A DNA stretch of 64,000 nt from Ewingella sp963519305. GTDB lineage: Bacteria; Pseudomonadota; Gammaproteobacteria; Enterobacterales; Enterobacteriaceae. The stretch's first letter is position 1. Each line of letters begins with the position of its first letter. Positions 8,341 to 16,925 of the stretch are shown piece by piece. Below the pieces are notes generated by a model. It saw only the letters and a program-made list of their open reading frames with translations. It was not told the DNA's origin and searched no databases. The DNA lies in assembly GCA_963519305.1 (NCBI GenBank), contig CAUQMS010000010.1, forward strand, positions 101,176 to 165,175. Direction: 5' to 3'. The position numbers and the translations under genes are program-made.

Positions 8341-8868
8341 ATGATGAAAATCAAATTACCAGTTTTAGTATTATTATCTGGCGCAGCATTCATTTCTACT
8401 GCTGCAAATGCGGCTGACGGGACAATTAATTTCACGGGTAACATTACTGCCGCAGCATGTACTGTGAGCCCAACCTCTGCATCCCAGAGTGTGGCACTGG
8501 GTAACATTTCTGCAACTGGTTTTGCCGCAGCGGGTGATACAGCTTCACCGACTGCTTTTGGCATTACTTTGACAGCTTGTCCGGTCACCGTTTCCTCTGC
8601 CAGCGCCAAGTTTGATGGCCCGGGCGATGCAAACAATCCCTCTATTGTTGCGTTGAGCTCCGGCCAGACAGCGACAGGCGTTGGTGTTGCTATTTATGAA
8701 AGTGACAGCTCCACGCTGGTCCCGGTAGGTACGCCTTCTGCGGCTAAAACGGTAACGAGCACTGGCCCTAACACGCTTAATTTCATTGCTAAATATATGT
8801 CTACCTTGGGTGTCGTGAATACCGGTTCGGCGAATGCAGTGACGACTTTTACCATGATGTATAACTAA
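8341..8868 (+). CDS. Major fimbrial subunit (pilin), operon 1
   Basis: A 175-residue pilin with a Sec signal peptide ending at about ANAA (residue 22), then DGTINFTGNITAAACTV, the usual FimA-family start with the first disulfide Cys. A second Cys lies in LTACPVTV, and the C-terminus ends in an aromatic FTMMYN strand that the chaperone would bind. It is exported to the periplasm, folded on the chaperone by donor-strand complementation and polymerised through the usher. AGGAG precedes two successive ATGs at 8341 and 8344; either may be used. It is first in an operon with chaperone, usher and adhesin. Confidence 0.92.
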   Translation: MMKIKLPVLVLLSGAAFISTAANAADGTINFTGNITAAACTVSPTSASQSVALGNISATGFAAAGDTASPTAFGITLTACPVTVSSASAKFDGPGDANNPSIVALSSGQTATGVGVAIYESDSSTLVPVGTPSAAKTVTSTGPNTLNFIAKYMSTLGVVNTGSANAVTTFTMMYN

Positions 8869-8972
8869 TTACATAAAAAATTAGATTACAGAAAATATTA
8901 ATGAGTGTAGTTACAGACTGCGCTCATATTAGAAATGCCAACACCAGGTCTTAATTTGGATGGGTTATCGCC

Positions 8973-9740
8973 ATGATTTTCGATAAAAAAAACGTGAGAA
9001 CGTCATTAATAACCGCATTGTTGTTTGCAAAAAACAATGCGGGGTTTTTTCAAATAAAATCAAGGGTTATAACTTTCGCTAAAGTCATATTCCTGCTGAT
9101 GATGAGCTGTGAGATGGCGCAGGCAGGCGTTACGGTTGGGGGAACGCGGTTAGTCTACCAAGGTACCAGTAAAGAAGGCTCAATTTCCGTGAGTAATCCT
9201 GATAAAAACACGCCCTATCTTATTCAGTCATGGGTGGATAATTTTCAGGAGACTAACAGTGAGAAAGTCCCCTTTATCATCACGCCCCCCTTGTTCAGGC
9301 TTGATGCGGGTCAGGAAAATGTTCTCCGTGTGGTCTATACCGGGAATAACCTCCCACAAGACCGGGAATCGGTTTTTTGGTTAAATATTAAATCCATTCC
9401 CTCATCAGCCATGAACCAAGGTAATCAGTTACAGATCACGATAAAAACAAAAATAAAGTTATTTTATCGCCCGGCCAATTTACCGTCCATGCCAGATGTT
9501 GCCTATCAGAACCTGAAATTTACTCAGGAGAATGGCCACTTACATGTTCATAACCCAACGCCCTATTATATTTCTTTCTACAGCTTAAGTTTATCAGGCA
9601 AAGAAATAAAACAGGCCGGGATGGTCGCACCCGATGGAGACCTCAGCTGGTCAGACCCTGTTAGTGCAGGTGAAAAAGTGTCCTGGACCTCGATTACTGA
9701 TTTCGGAGGTATCTCAGAGGTTGCTAACGCAACGTTATAA
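8973..9740 (+). CDS. Periplasmic fimbrial chaperone (PapD/FimC family), operon 1
   Basis: A 255-residue protein with the PapD-family signature: VTVGGTRLVYQG at the mature N-terminus, LIQSWVDN, FIITPPLFRLDAGQENVLRV, LPQDRESVFWLNIK and TKIKLFYRP. The mature part is of normal length (about 205 residues). The N-terminal 50 residues before AQAG are long for a signal peptide. The first 28 codons overlap a strong terminator-like hairpin at 9013-9050, so the true start may be non-standard, but no better in-frame start is visible. It escorts subunits from the Sec translocon to the usher encoded next. Confidence 0.9.
   Translation: MIFDKKNVRTSLITALLFAKNNAGFFQIKSRVITFAKVIFLLMMSCEMAQAGVTVGGTRLVYQGTSKEGSISVSNPDKNTPYLIQSWVDNFQETNSEKVPFIITPPLFRLDAGQENVLRVVYTGNNLPQDRESVFWLNIKSIPSSAMNQGNQLQITIKTKIKLFYRPANLPSMPDVAYQNLKFTQENGHLHVHNPTPYYISFYSLSLSGKEIKQAGMVAPDGDLSWSDPVSAGEKVSWTSITDFGGISEVANATL
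9013..9050 (+). terminator. Intrinsic terminator/attenuator inside the start of the chaperone gene
   Basis: CCGCATTGTT and AACAATGCGG form a perfect 10-bp stem with a 10-base loop, followed two G later by six T. It sits 145 bp after the pilin stop and 40 bp after the chaperone ATG. Partial termination here would give much more pilin mRNA than chaperone-usher mRNA, a ratio fimbrial operons need. Confidence 0.75.
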
Positions 9741-12401
9741 GTGAGTACCTTATTCAAGAATATTGGTAATAGGTTGAGCAAATATATAAACGAGCATGAT
9801 GCTCACGCAAAGAAAAAAACCATGAATAAAAATAATATTTCGCTTACGATCCCGAGAACAGTGAAGGATAACTCTCTCCGTCGAACACCTTCGCTATTAT
9901 CTAAAAAACTACCCTTAGTGTTATTCGTTTCATCTCAATTTGCCATATTCTATAGCACCCCGGCGTTTGCTGTAGATTATTTCAACCCCAACGCGCTTGA
10001 AACCAATGAGGCAACTAAGGCCAGCATCGACTTGTCTCAATTTTCTAATGTTGGCGGACAAATTCCAGGTACATACTTAGTTGATATTTACCTGAACGAT
10101 AACAAAATCGACACGAAAAACGTCACCTTTGTAGAAGTTAATGGCAAATTAGAACCGCAATTAACGCTGCAAATGTTAAAAGGTTCTGGTGTCAACGTTG
10201 GCGCGTTGCCTCTGTTGCAAAAATTGCAGCCGAATCAGTATGTAGTACCTGTTGGCAACTTCATTCCGGGGGCCACCACTGATTTCAATTTCGCTCAACA
10301 AAAATTAAATATCAGTATCCCTCAGGCAATGATGGAAAGCACAGCCAGAGATGAGATTGATCCCGCTCAGTGGGACCAGGGCATACCTGCCTTAATACTC
10401 AACTACAATACCAGCGGCTCCGAAAATTTTAATACCAATAACTCGAAGGACAGTGACAGCCAATATCTGAATCTTCGCAGCGGGGCGAATTTCGGCGCAT
10501 GGCGACTTCGGAATTATTCAAGTTATACACACTCAACAGAAAGTGGAGATAGCTGGGATAGTATTGATACCTATATCCAGCGTGATATTCAGTTTTTGCG
10601 TTCCCAGTTAACCATGGGCGATACCGCAACCGCTGGTGACGTTTTTGACAGCATTCAGTTTAAAGGTGTGCAGATGGCATCTGATGACTCGATGCTGCCT
10701 GACAGTTTGCGGGGGTTTGCGCCGATCATCCACGGTATTGCACAGAGTAATGCCCAGGTCAGCGTTAAGCAGAACGGCTCTGTGATCTATCAGACTTATG
10801 TTCCTCCGGGGGCATTCACCATCAGTGATTTGTACCCAACGTCTTCAAGCGGCGATCTTGAAGTGACCGTTAAAGAGGCCGATGGGAGTGAGCGCAGCTT
10901 TACCCAACCCTTCTCTGCGGTACCTATTATGCAACGCGAAGGGCATCTGAAATATGCACTCACAGGGGGTAAGTATCGCTCAAGTATTAATGGCGCCCAG
11001 GAGCCCGACTTCGTACAGTCGACCCTGATTTACGGGCTACCTGGCAGCTCAACAGTGTATGGCGGGGTACTGGATTCCGGAAAATACAGTGCTCTGGCTT
11101 TGGGGCTCGGCCATGGCTTTGGCAGTTTTGGATCGATTTCAGCGGATGTGACTCAAGCCAAAACAGAGCTTATTGATAACCATGGAACCCTCAGTGGCCA
11201 GTCATACCGTTTTCAATATGCCAAGGATATTGAAACCACAGGGACATCATTTACTCTGGCCGGCTACCGCTATTCAACCAGTGGTTATTATGATTTCCAG
11301 GAGGCCAACGAATATTTAGCGCCTGGCGATGAGTATTCATCCTATCTTTATAACAAGCGCAGTCGCCTGCAGGTCAATATCAACCAATCGTTAGATAAAT
11401 ATGGAAGCCTATACTTATCGGGTTACCAGCAAGATTACTGGCAAACCTCCGGCCATGAGAGAAATATCAGCGCCGGCTATAATCTGAGTATGAACAGTAT
11501 CAGCTATACCCTGAGCTATTCTGAAATTCAGTCTGCGTTAAATATGAACAACAGCAATAACCGGTTGGTGGCTTTCAGTGTCCAAATCCCATTAAGTAAA
11601 TGGTTACCAAATAGTTGGGCTAATTACAGCGTCAATAACAGCCAAAATAGCCATACGCTACAACAAGTAGGAATTAGCGGTACCGCATTAGCCGACAATA
11701 ACCTTAGCTACAGCGTACAGCAAAGTTACGCGAATCAGGGAGGGGGAAACAGTGGGAATGCCGCCATGGATTATCGTGGCACCTACGGAGAACTCTCGGC
11801 CGGCTACAACTATGCCCCAACCTCACGGCAAATAAACTATGGCGTCAACGGTGCCGTCGTTGCACACCCTTATGGCGTAACTCTTTCACAGCCGATGGGA
11901 GATACCGCCGTGCTGGTGCGCGCGCCGGGAGCGGCAGGTATTAGCGTAGAAAATAATACCGGCGTCACCACAGATTGGCGGGGATATGCCATTGTCCCTT
12001 ATGCCAGCACCTACCATAGAAATCGCATTGCGCTCGATACACAGAGTATGGGGGAGAATGTAGATATCGATAATAACATTCAGTTTGTGGTCCCAACGTC
12101 TGGCGCGTTAGTTCTGGCAAATTTCAAAACGCGTATTGGCAACAGGGTATTGCTGAATCTGGTCTATCACGCGCAGCCAGTACCGTTTGGCGCGACTGTT
12201 GCACTCGTGCAAGCCAATGAAAAGATCCCAAATACCGGGATAGTCGGGCAATCCGGCCAGGTCTATTTAAGCGGTCTGGCGCAAAATGGCACCGTCCAGG
12301 TCACCTGGGGGCGAGGTAATAAATCTCAATGTCGGGCACAATTCCGTTTACCCGCACCTTCAGCATTGACGGTTCAAACGTTAACGGCTGTATGCCAATA
12401 A
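9741..12401 (+). CDS. Outer-membrane fimbrial usher, operon 1
   Basis: An 886-residue FimD/PapC-family usher. After a long signal region ending near PAFA it begins VDYFNPNAL, the usher N-terminal chaperone-binding domain. The barrel and plug follow, with FDSIQFKGVQMASDDSMLPDS and GFAPIIHGIA in the conserved block near residue 310. The C-terminal domains end with a Cys pair region (SQCRAQFRL ... TAVCQ). It forms the secretion pore and catalyses subunit exchange. The GTG at 9741 directly follows the chaperone stop; an ATG at 9822 is an equally possible start and gives a more normal signal peptide. Confidence 0.9.
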   Translation: MSTLFKNIGNRLSKYINEHDAHAKKKTMNKNNISLTIPRTVKDNSLRRTPSLLSKKLPLVLFVSSQFAIFYSTPAFAVDYFNPNALETNEATKASIDLSQFSNVGGQIPGTYLVDIYLNDNKIDTKNVTFVEVNGKLEPQLTLQMLKGSGVNVGALPLLQKLQPNQYVVPVGNFIPGATTDFNFAQQKLNISIPQAMMESTARDEIDPAQWDQGIPALILNYNTSGSENFNTNNSKDSDSQYLNLRSGANFGAWRLRNYSSYTHSTESGDSWDSIDTYIQRDIQFLRSQLTMGDTATAGDVFDSIQFKGVQMASDDSMLPDSLRGFAPIIHGIAQSNAQVSVKQNGSVIYQTYVPPGAFTISDLYPTSSSGDLEVTVKEADGSERSFTQPFSAVPIMQREGHLKYALTGGKYRSSINGAQEPDFVQSTLIYGLPGSSTVYGGVLDSGKYSALALGLGHGFGSFGSISADVTQAKTELIDNHGTLSGQSYRFQYAKDIETTGTSFTLAGYRYSTSGYYDFQEANEYLAPGDEYSSYLYNKRSRLQVNINQSLDKYGSLYLSGYQQDYWQTSGHERNISAGYNLSMNSISYTLSYSEIQSALNMNNSNNRLVAFSVQIPLSKWLPNSWANYSVNNSQNSHTLQQVGISGTALADNNLSYSVQQSYANQGGGNSGNAAMDYRGTYGELSAGYNYAPTSRQINYGVNGAVVAHPYGVTLSQPMGDTAVLVRAPGAAGISVENNTGVTTDWRGYAIVPYASTYHRNRIALDTQSMGENVDIDNNIQFVVPTSGALVLANFKTRIGNRVLLNLVYHAQPVPFGATVALVQANEKIPNTGIVGQSGQVYLSGLAQNGTVQVTWGRGNKSQCRAQFRLPAPSALTVQTLTAVCQ

Positions 12402-12422
12402 ATATTAGTGAGGGATGATGTT

Positions 12423-13436
12423 ATGAAATACTTTCTGGCCACCATTATTGGTCTGTTAGCCTGCTATATGTCTCCAGCCTCTGCATATGTATGTACGACG
12501 AACACAGCAAATACGACATTGACTATTCCGCCTTTAATTATCCAGCGCGATGCTGCCGTCGGGAGCGTAATTAGTTCTGTAATAACCTCTGGCACGATTA
12601 CTGCGTATACCTGCACATCAGGCGGAGCCGCAGGAGCAGCAGCAGCAGGTCAAACGAACGGCATTAGAGCCGTTGGAACCTACGTAGGAATTTTAGGTGG
12701 TGTTGAAGTATTCAGCACCAACATTCCGGGGGTCGGTTATGCCGTAGGTGGTGCGGGAACCAACACCTGCGGAACGGCGTTTGTTACGGGGGCCTATTTA
12801 GTCGGCAATTCTCCGGATACCCATAGCTTGTGTGGTAATAGTGGCCAATGGGGTACACTGACGATGACAGGTACAGTCGAATTCGTTAAGACTGCGGCAA
12901 TAACAGGGAGTGGCGTATTAAATGCAATGCAAATTGGAAGTTTCGTTCTATATAGTGGCGGTAATACGTTTCAGACTCCAGAGTCATTACTATCGATAAG
13001 TTCTGTCCCTGTTACCACCGTAGCCTGTTCGGTAAATAACGCCAATATTCGTGTCACAATGGGAACGATTAATAGCACAGCGTTTAGCGGTGTAGGTTCC
13101 TCACCCGCGGCGGCAAGAACGCAAAACTTTACTATTCCGCTGAGCTGTAATCTGGGAACCAGAGTGAATGTGACGCTGACAGGAACCGCGGTCAGTGGCA
13201 CAACCGGCGTGGTGGCACTTGATTCGGCGGGTACGACAGGTGTTGCATCCGGTGTCGGTGTCCAGATGCTGTATAACAGCGTGCCGGTTACATTAGGGAG
13301 TATTATGAACATAGGGACAGCGACCAGCGAGGGCAATTTTAATATTCCGCTGCAGGCCCGTTATTACCAAACAGCGTCAACAATAACGGCGGGAACCGCC
13401 AATAGTAGCGCCACCTTCACGCTGGCTTATCAATAA
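12423..13436 (+). CDS. Two-domain fimbrial tip adhesin, operon 1
   Basis: 337 residues with a clear signal peptide (MKYFLATIIGLLACYMSPASA) and then a Cys-rich, Gly/Ala/Thr-rich N-terminal half that does not resemble pilins. From about residue 200 a pilin domain follows (VACSVNNANIRVTMGTI ... IPLSCNLG ... ATFTLAYQ). This plan matches FimH-like adhesins, with a receptor-binding lectin domain plus a pilin domain for docking at the fibre tip. No minor pilins lie between usher and adhesin, so this is a short, four-gene system. GAGGGA nine bases before the ATG at 12423 supports that start. The receptor is unknown. Confidence 0.82.
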   Translation: MKYFLATIIGLLACYMSPASAYVCTTNTANTTLTIPPLIIQRDAAVGSVISSVITSGTITAYTCTSGGAAGAAAAGQTNGIRAVGTYVGILGGVEVFSTNIPGVGYAVGGAGTNTCGTAFVTGAYLVGNSPDTHSLCGNSGQWGTLTMTGTVEFVKTAAITGSGVLNAMQIGSFVLYSGGNTFQTPESLLSISSVPVTTVACSVNNANIRVTMGTINSTAFSGVGSSPAAARTQNFTIPLSCNLGTRVNVTLTGTAVSGTTGVVALDSAGTTGVASGVGVQMLYNSVPVTLGSIMNIGTATSEGNFNIPLQARYYQTASTITAGTANSSATFTLAYQ

Positions 13437-13446
13437 TATATATATT

Positions 13447-14124
13447 TCATAGGCTTGGCTGTAAATGCGCCGGCCATAAATAACCCTGCATACCCGCTAC
13501 CTCAAGACCCTTGAGCAAAGACTTTTGCTCAAGGGTCTCTATCCCTTCGATAATCACACCAGCAGATACTTCCTTTAACTGCTTAAGCGTGAGAGTGAGT
13601 TGGGATGTGCCCTGGTGCTTCCAGAAGAAGTTCTTATCAATTTTTATAAACTCAAATTGCATAGGCCGGCTTCTGAGAGGGACATATTCCTGCTCAAAGG
13701 TAAAATCATCCAGCCACAGAACACAGCAGGTAGAGAGTTCCTGAAGGATTCGATGTGGCTGGGGGAGATAAAGTTCGGGAAATTCTTCATGTATCTCGAG
13801 CCTGATGAAACTCATTTCTTTTAATTTTTTCTGTAAATACCCTGACGAAACAATATGCTCACCGATATCTAAATCAACATTGAGTGAAACTTTCAATTTT
13901 TTATTATGATAAATATGTCTTCTTTTATAAAACAGATCTACCTGCATGTTAAATACATCTATCTTTTCTGGAATGCGTAAATCTGAAAATGACAGGATTT
14001 TACCTGTGGAATAATCCTTATGCTTAATATTCCTGATTAAAACTTCAAAACCAAAGACATTACCAGCAGGATTAACAATAGGCTCAAATTTGAAACTGAT
14101 TTCACCAAAGGATATTGTTTCCAT
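13447..14124 (-). CDS. EAL-domain protein, probable c-di-GMP phosphodiesterase linked to fimbriae
   Basis: The preferred start is the ATG at 14124 (METISFGEIS), giving a 225-residue stand-alone EAL domain; the upstream extension to 14220 has no ribosome site. Catalytic landmarks are recognisable: Glu in FEVLIRN (the EAL motif itself reads EVL), Asn in SLNVDL, Glu in RLEIHEEF, the DDF pair in WLDDFTFEQ, Lys in FIKIDKNF, Glu in IIEGIET and Gln in MQGYLW. It may therefore hydrolyse c-di-GMP, although the EVL and DDFTF variants could mean reduced activity. It follows the LuxR gene by 25 bp in one unit and converges on operon 1, ending 10 bp from the adhesin stop. Confidence 0.82.
   Translation of the reverse strand: METISFGEISFKFEPIVNPAGNVFGFEVLIRNIKHKDYSTGKILSFSDLRIPEKIDVFNMQVDLFYKRRHIYHNKKLKVSLNVDLDIGEHIVSSGYLQKKLKEMSFIRLEIHEEFPELYLPQPHRILQELSTCCVLWLDDFTFEQEYVPLRSRPMQFEFIKIDKNFFWKHQGTSQLTLTLKQLKEVSAGVIIEGIETLEQKSLLKGLEVAGMQGYLWPAHLQPSL
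13505..13538. repeat. Perfect 15-bp stem hairpin inside the EAL gene
   Basis: AGACCCTTGAGCAAA and TTTGCTCAAGGGTCT are exact reverse complements separated by GACT. It lies within coding sequence near the 3' end of the EAL gene and about 70 bp past the end of the convergent fimbrial operon. No T-run follows on either strand, so it is not a standard terminator. Confidence 0.85.
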
Positions 14125-14149
14125 TTTCGTTCCAGAAAATTCTATGGTA

Positions 14150-14758
14150 TTAGGCACATCTGCAGCGATGGGGGGGTGCAGTGTAAGTGATACCGTGATT
14201 AACAATGAAAGAGAGTTCATCGTTTACCGGGACCCCGATTTTTTTAAATAAATTACACTTATGCGCACTTACCGTCTTTATGCTTCTTTTTAAAATCAAT
14301 GAGATCTCTGCCAACGGCAGTCCCGCCATCAACAGTGACAAAACCTGAGACTCCATTTTTGTAATTATCCGCACGGATTTATCACTTTCAATAGGTGCGA
14401 TCTTAAGGAAAAACATTCTTATTATCAGCCTTTTTAATTCGCCTACCGTTGAATGCTTTGAAAAACAGTTTAAGTTTAATTTTACCAGGCTACATAAGAG
14501 TGAGGAATCAAGCGTAGTTGAGAGGAGTGCTGTCCTGTTAGTGTCAACGCTGTTCAAATTCTCCATTAAGTATTTGTAACTTATATAAAAATTTCTATGT
14601 GCTGTATCCAGAATTAAATAATCCGAAGAGTTCGGCTGAATTCTGTCTGATGTGTTAGAAAGTATGCAAATTTCCATGGGGAATGGCATACTTAAAATAA
14701 TAAAATTGAGAGCCAAGATTGTATATTGGCATTCACTGACGATTATAATTCTTGACAT
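14150..14758 (-). CDS. LuxR-family transcriptional regulator
   Basis: 202 residues. The C-terminal part is a LuxR/GerE helix-turn-helix: KMESQVLSLLMAGLPLAEIS, then RSIKTVSAHKCNLFKKIGV. The N-terminal half begins MSRIIIVSECQYTILALNFI and looks like a degenerate receiver-type fold without an obvious phospho-acceptor Asp, as in RcsA- or BglJ-like regulators. It shares an operon with the EAL protein, the common pairing of a fimbrial regulator and a c-di-GMP enzyme. Likely targets are fimbrial operon 1 or its own promoter, where direct repeats of GGTTGCAC sit 36 bp upstream. Confidence 0.82.
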   Translation of the reverse strand: MSRIIIVSECQYTILALNFIILSMPFPMEICILSNTSDRIQPNSSDYLILDTAHRNFYISYKYLMENLNSVDTNRTALLSTTLDSSLLCSLVKLNLNCFSKHSTVGELKRLIIRMFFLKIAPIESDKSVRIITKMESQVLSLLMAGLPLAEISLILKRSIKTVSAHKCNLFKKIGVPVNDELSFIVNHGITYTAPPHRCRCA

Positions 14759-14789
14759 AATACCTTACCGCGCTAGGAATGACTAACTT

Positions 14790-14815
14790 TGATGGTTGCA
14801 CCATCAGGGTTGCAC
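14790..14815. promoter_or_regulatory. Palindrome and direct repeats upstream of the luxR-type gene
   Basis: TGATGGT-TGC-ACCATCA is a perfect 7-bp inverted repeat at 14790-14806, and GGTTGCAC occurs twice with a 14-base period (14794-14801, 14808-14815). The position, 32-57 bp before the regulator's start, suits autoregulation. Confidence 0.4.
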
Positions 14816-15836
14816 TGTATCGACACCTTACTCATTTTTAACACTTCTTTGATGTTATGTTATCTCATTTAATTCGATGCCATTAACCTCCCATATAATA
14901 TTGACCTGATATAATATTAGTTACTTTATAAGTTCAGAACAAATCGTTTGATTCTCGTCATTTAGAATGATTGATTGCTAGCAACTATCAATACAACAAA
15001 TGTCATCGCTCTCGCTTATCGAAAACCAAGATAATACTTAAAAACTCAATTCATAATAACCATATTAATCATGAAGATAAAAAAGGTTATAAGCAAAAAA
15101 AATAAAACATAAGAAAATTCCTATGCGGGCCTTTTTTAAGCCACCCCAATATGATTTTATTTCATCTAAAATAAAATCAGAGTAGTTAATAATGTTGTTT
15201 TCGTACTAGTTCAATACCACAACCATGCATTAAACATTTTTAATAAAATTAAAAAAAAACAGTAAAAAAAGCGCAATTTAACCTTATTTTTTATAGTGCT
15301 TTATAAGCAACACCCTTTATTCCCGAATAATGGAAGTGGTAAGAAAATGACCAGGCACGCCAAAACGTCCGGAGATCAGGCTTTTCTATGAGCAGCTCAT
15401 TTATATTTAAGATTTGAAATTATAAGGAGTGAAAACGCAAAATCATCTGCGGGTATACGCTAAAGGTGGAACGATCTGGGGGCGCAAAAAAACGTGAGAA
15501 AACTTAGCCTATTGATAGAACGTTCAAACACTTGATACTCATTTTAACTATTAAGAAAACATAACAGATACTCTTATACATAAGATAAAATCCGCATCAG
15601 AGTATTAATTACTCAGCCAGACTCTCGATAATAACGATTAATTGTGTATTAAATGTGAGGATTTGAGCGTCATGTGAAATATTTGTAATTTTTGGGGTTC
15701 GTAAGGTCTCTTAAAAAATTTCTAACAGAACCAGATCCCTGGTGAGTAAACGCACCGGTGGCACTCAGCGTAGCACCCACCTGAAATTTGTTATGTTATT
15801 ACAACAGTCAGAGAGTTGACTCTCTGACTTTCGGGT
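14816..15836. other. About 1 kb AT-rich intergenic region with a stem-loop at 15807-15828
   Basis: No credible reading frame is present. The only clear structure is GTCAGAGAG-TTGA-CTCTCTGAC, a perfect 9-bp stem just beyond the end of the recombinase gene at 15837, possibly its terminator though no T-run follows. The rest is probably regulatory DNA of the luxR-type gene. Confidence 0.5.
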
Positions 15837-16403
15837 TTAGAGTGATGTTATGTTAAGAAATATTTTAAATCTTGCAGAATTGGCCTTCGTATAATGAACC
15901 GTATGACGTATATTGCGATGCCCAAGATAGTCCTGAATTAATCTCGTATCAGCTCCCTCATTGGCGAGGTTATAGCCACAGGCATGGCGAAGCATATGCG
16001 GGTGAGGCTCAATATCCATCCCTGCAATTCGCCCGCACTGCTTAATGACATACCAGGCTTGCTTGCGCGATAAGCTGCCTTTCCTTTCGGAAATAAATAC
16101 TCTGTTGCTATATTTAGAGTATGGATAACTCTCTCTTACAGCTAACCAATTGGAAATGATATCGCACTCATAATCATCAAGCGGGTGGATGGTTGAAAAT
16201 CCATTTTTTATTCTCTTAACAAAAATTTGCCTGGATGCTATGTCTATATCCGAAACCTCAAGTGATAAAAGCTCACTTATGCGATATCCATGACGGTAGG
16301 CCATCATTATCATACAAAAATTTCTAACTCTATGCCGCCCGGTTTTCGTTGCACTCAACAATCCTATAATCTCAGAAGTCGTTAAGTATTTTCTGCTATT
16401 CAT
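15837..16403 (-). CDS. FimB/FimE-like tyrosine recombinase (second copy)
   Basis: A 188-residue site-specific recombinase of the FimB/FimE type, near the usual length of about 200. The catalytic set is present: Arg in MAYRHGYRISELL, Lys in KRIKNGFSTIHP, the HPHMLRHACGY block (His-x-x-Arg), His in QDYLGHRNIRHT and the nucleophile Tyr in VHYTKANSARF. These enzymes invert the fim promoter. It lies 520 bp beyond fimH, far from the switch, whereas E. coli keeps both recombinases upstream of fimA. It may be the FimB counterpart or control another invertible site. AAGAGAG precedes the ATG. Confidence 0.88.
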   Translation of the reverse strand: MNSRKYLTTSEIIGLLSATKTGRHRVRNFCMIMMAYRHGYRISELLSLEVSDIDIASRQIFVKRIKNGFSTIHPLDDYECDIISNWLAVRESYPYSKYSNRVFISERKGSLSRKQAWYVIKQCGRIAGMDIEPHPHMLRHACGYNLANEGADTRLIQDYLGHRNIRHTVHYTKANSARFKIFLNITSL

Positions 16404-16925
16404 AATCTCTCTTATTTTTATGTGTGATTTCAGCAGTTAAATCATGAGGCCTTATTCAATCTGTAAATTACAAAAACAATACAAAGCATCATTAAGATTA
16501 ATTAACAGATTTTAATACCCATGGCGGCATGCCACTGCCTTTAAATAAAAGGAGTGTGACATAACTATGTTTTATTATTTATGGCTGGTGTGTGATATTT
16601 GAATCAATATTGGTGAGGGCATGCTCTTATGTCAAGAGGATAATATGGTTTATGTTATTGCAAAATGATTCAATTTCATAGTTATTGTGTTTATTTGTAT
16701 CATTAGATTTTTCAAATGATACATTTTTTAATTTTTAGTACTATGCCAAGAAAAAATTAAATCGAATCTTATTGGTTTACATCCATTAATTCCAATCATG
16801 CACTTTCACTGAGATTGGATCCCTCCCTGAGTTTTGTTTATATTTTGAACAGGAGAGACAGTTATCACCAAATAACTCTCTGCATTGGATTTCCCGGTAT
16901 TTAGCAAAGATTCTTTTTAATAAGC
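16404..16925. other. 522-bp AT-rich spacer between fimH and the recombinase
   Basis: No reading frame, RNA gene or match to the fimS inverted repeat is visible. It probably contains the recombinase promoter and the end of the fim transcript. Confidence 0.4.
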
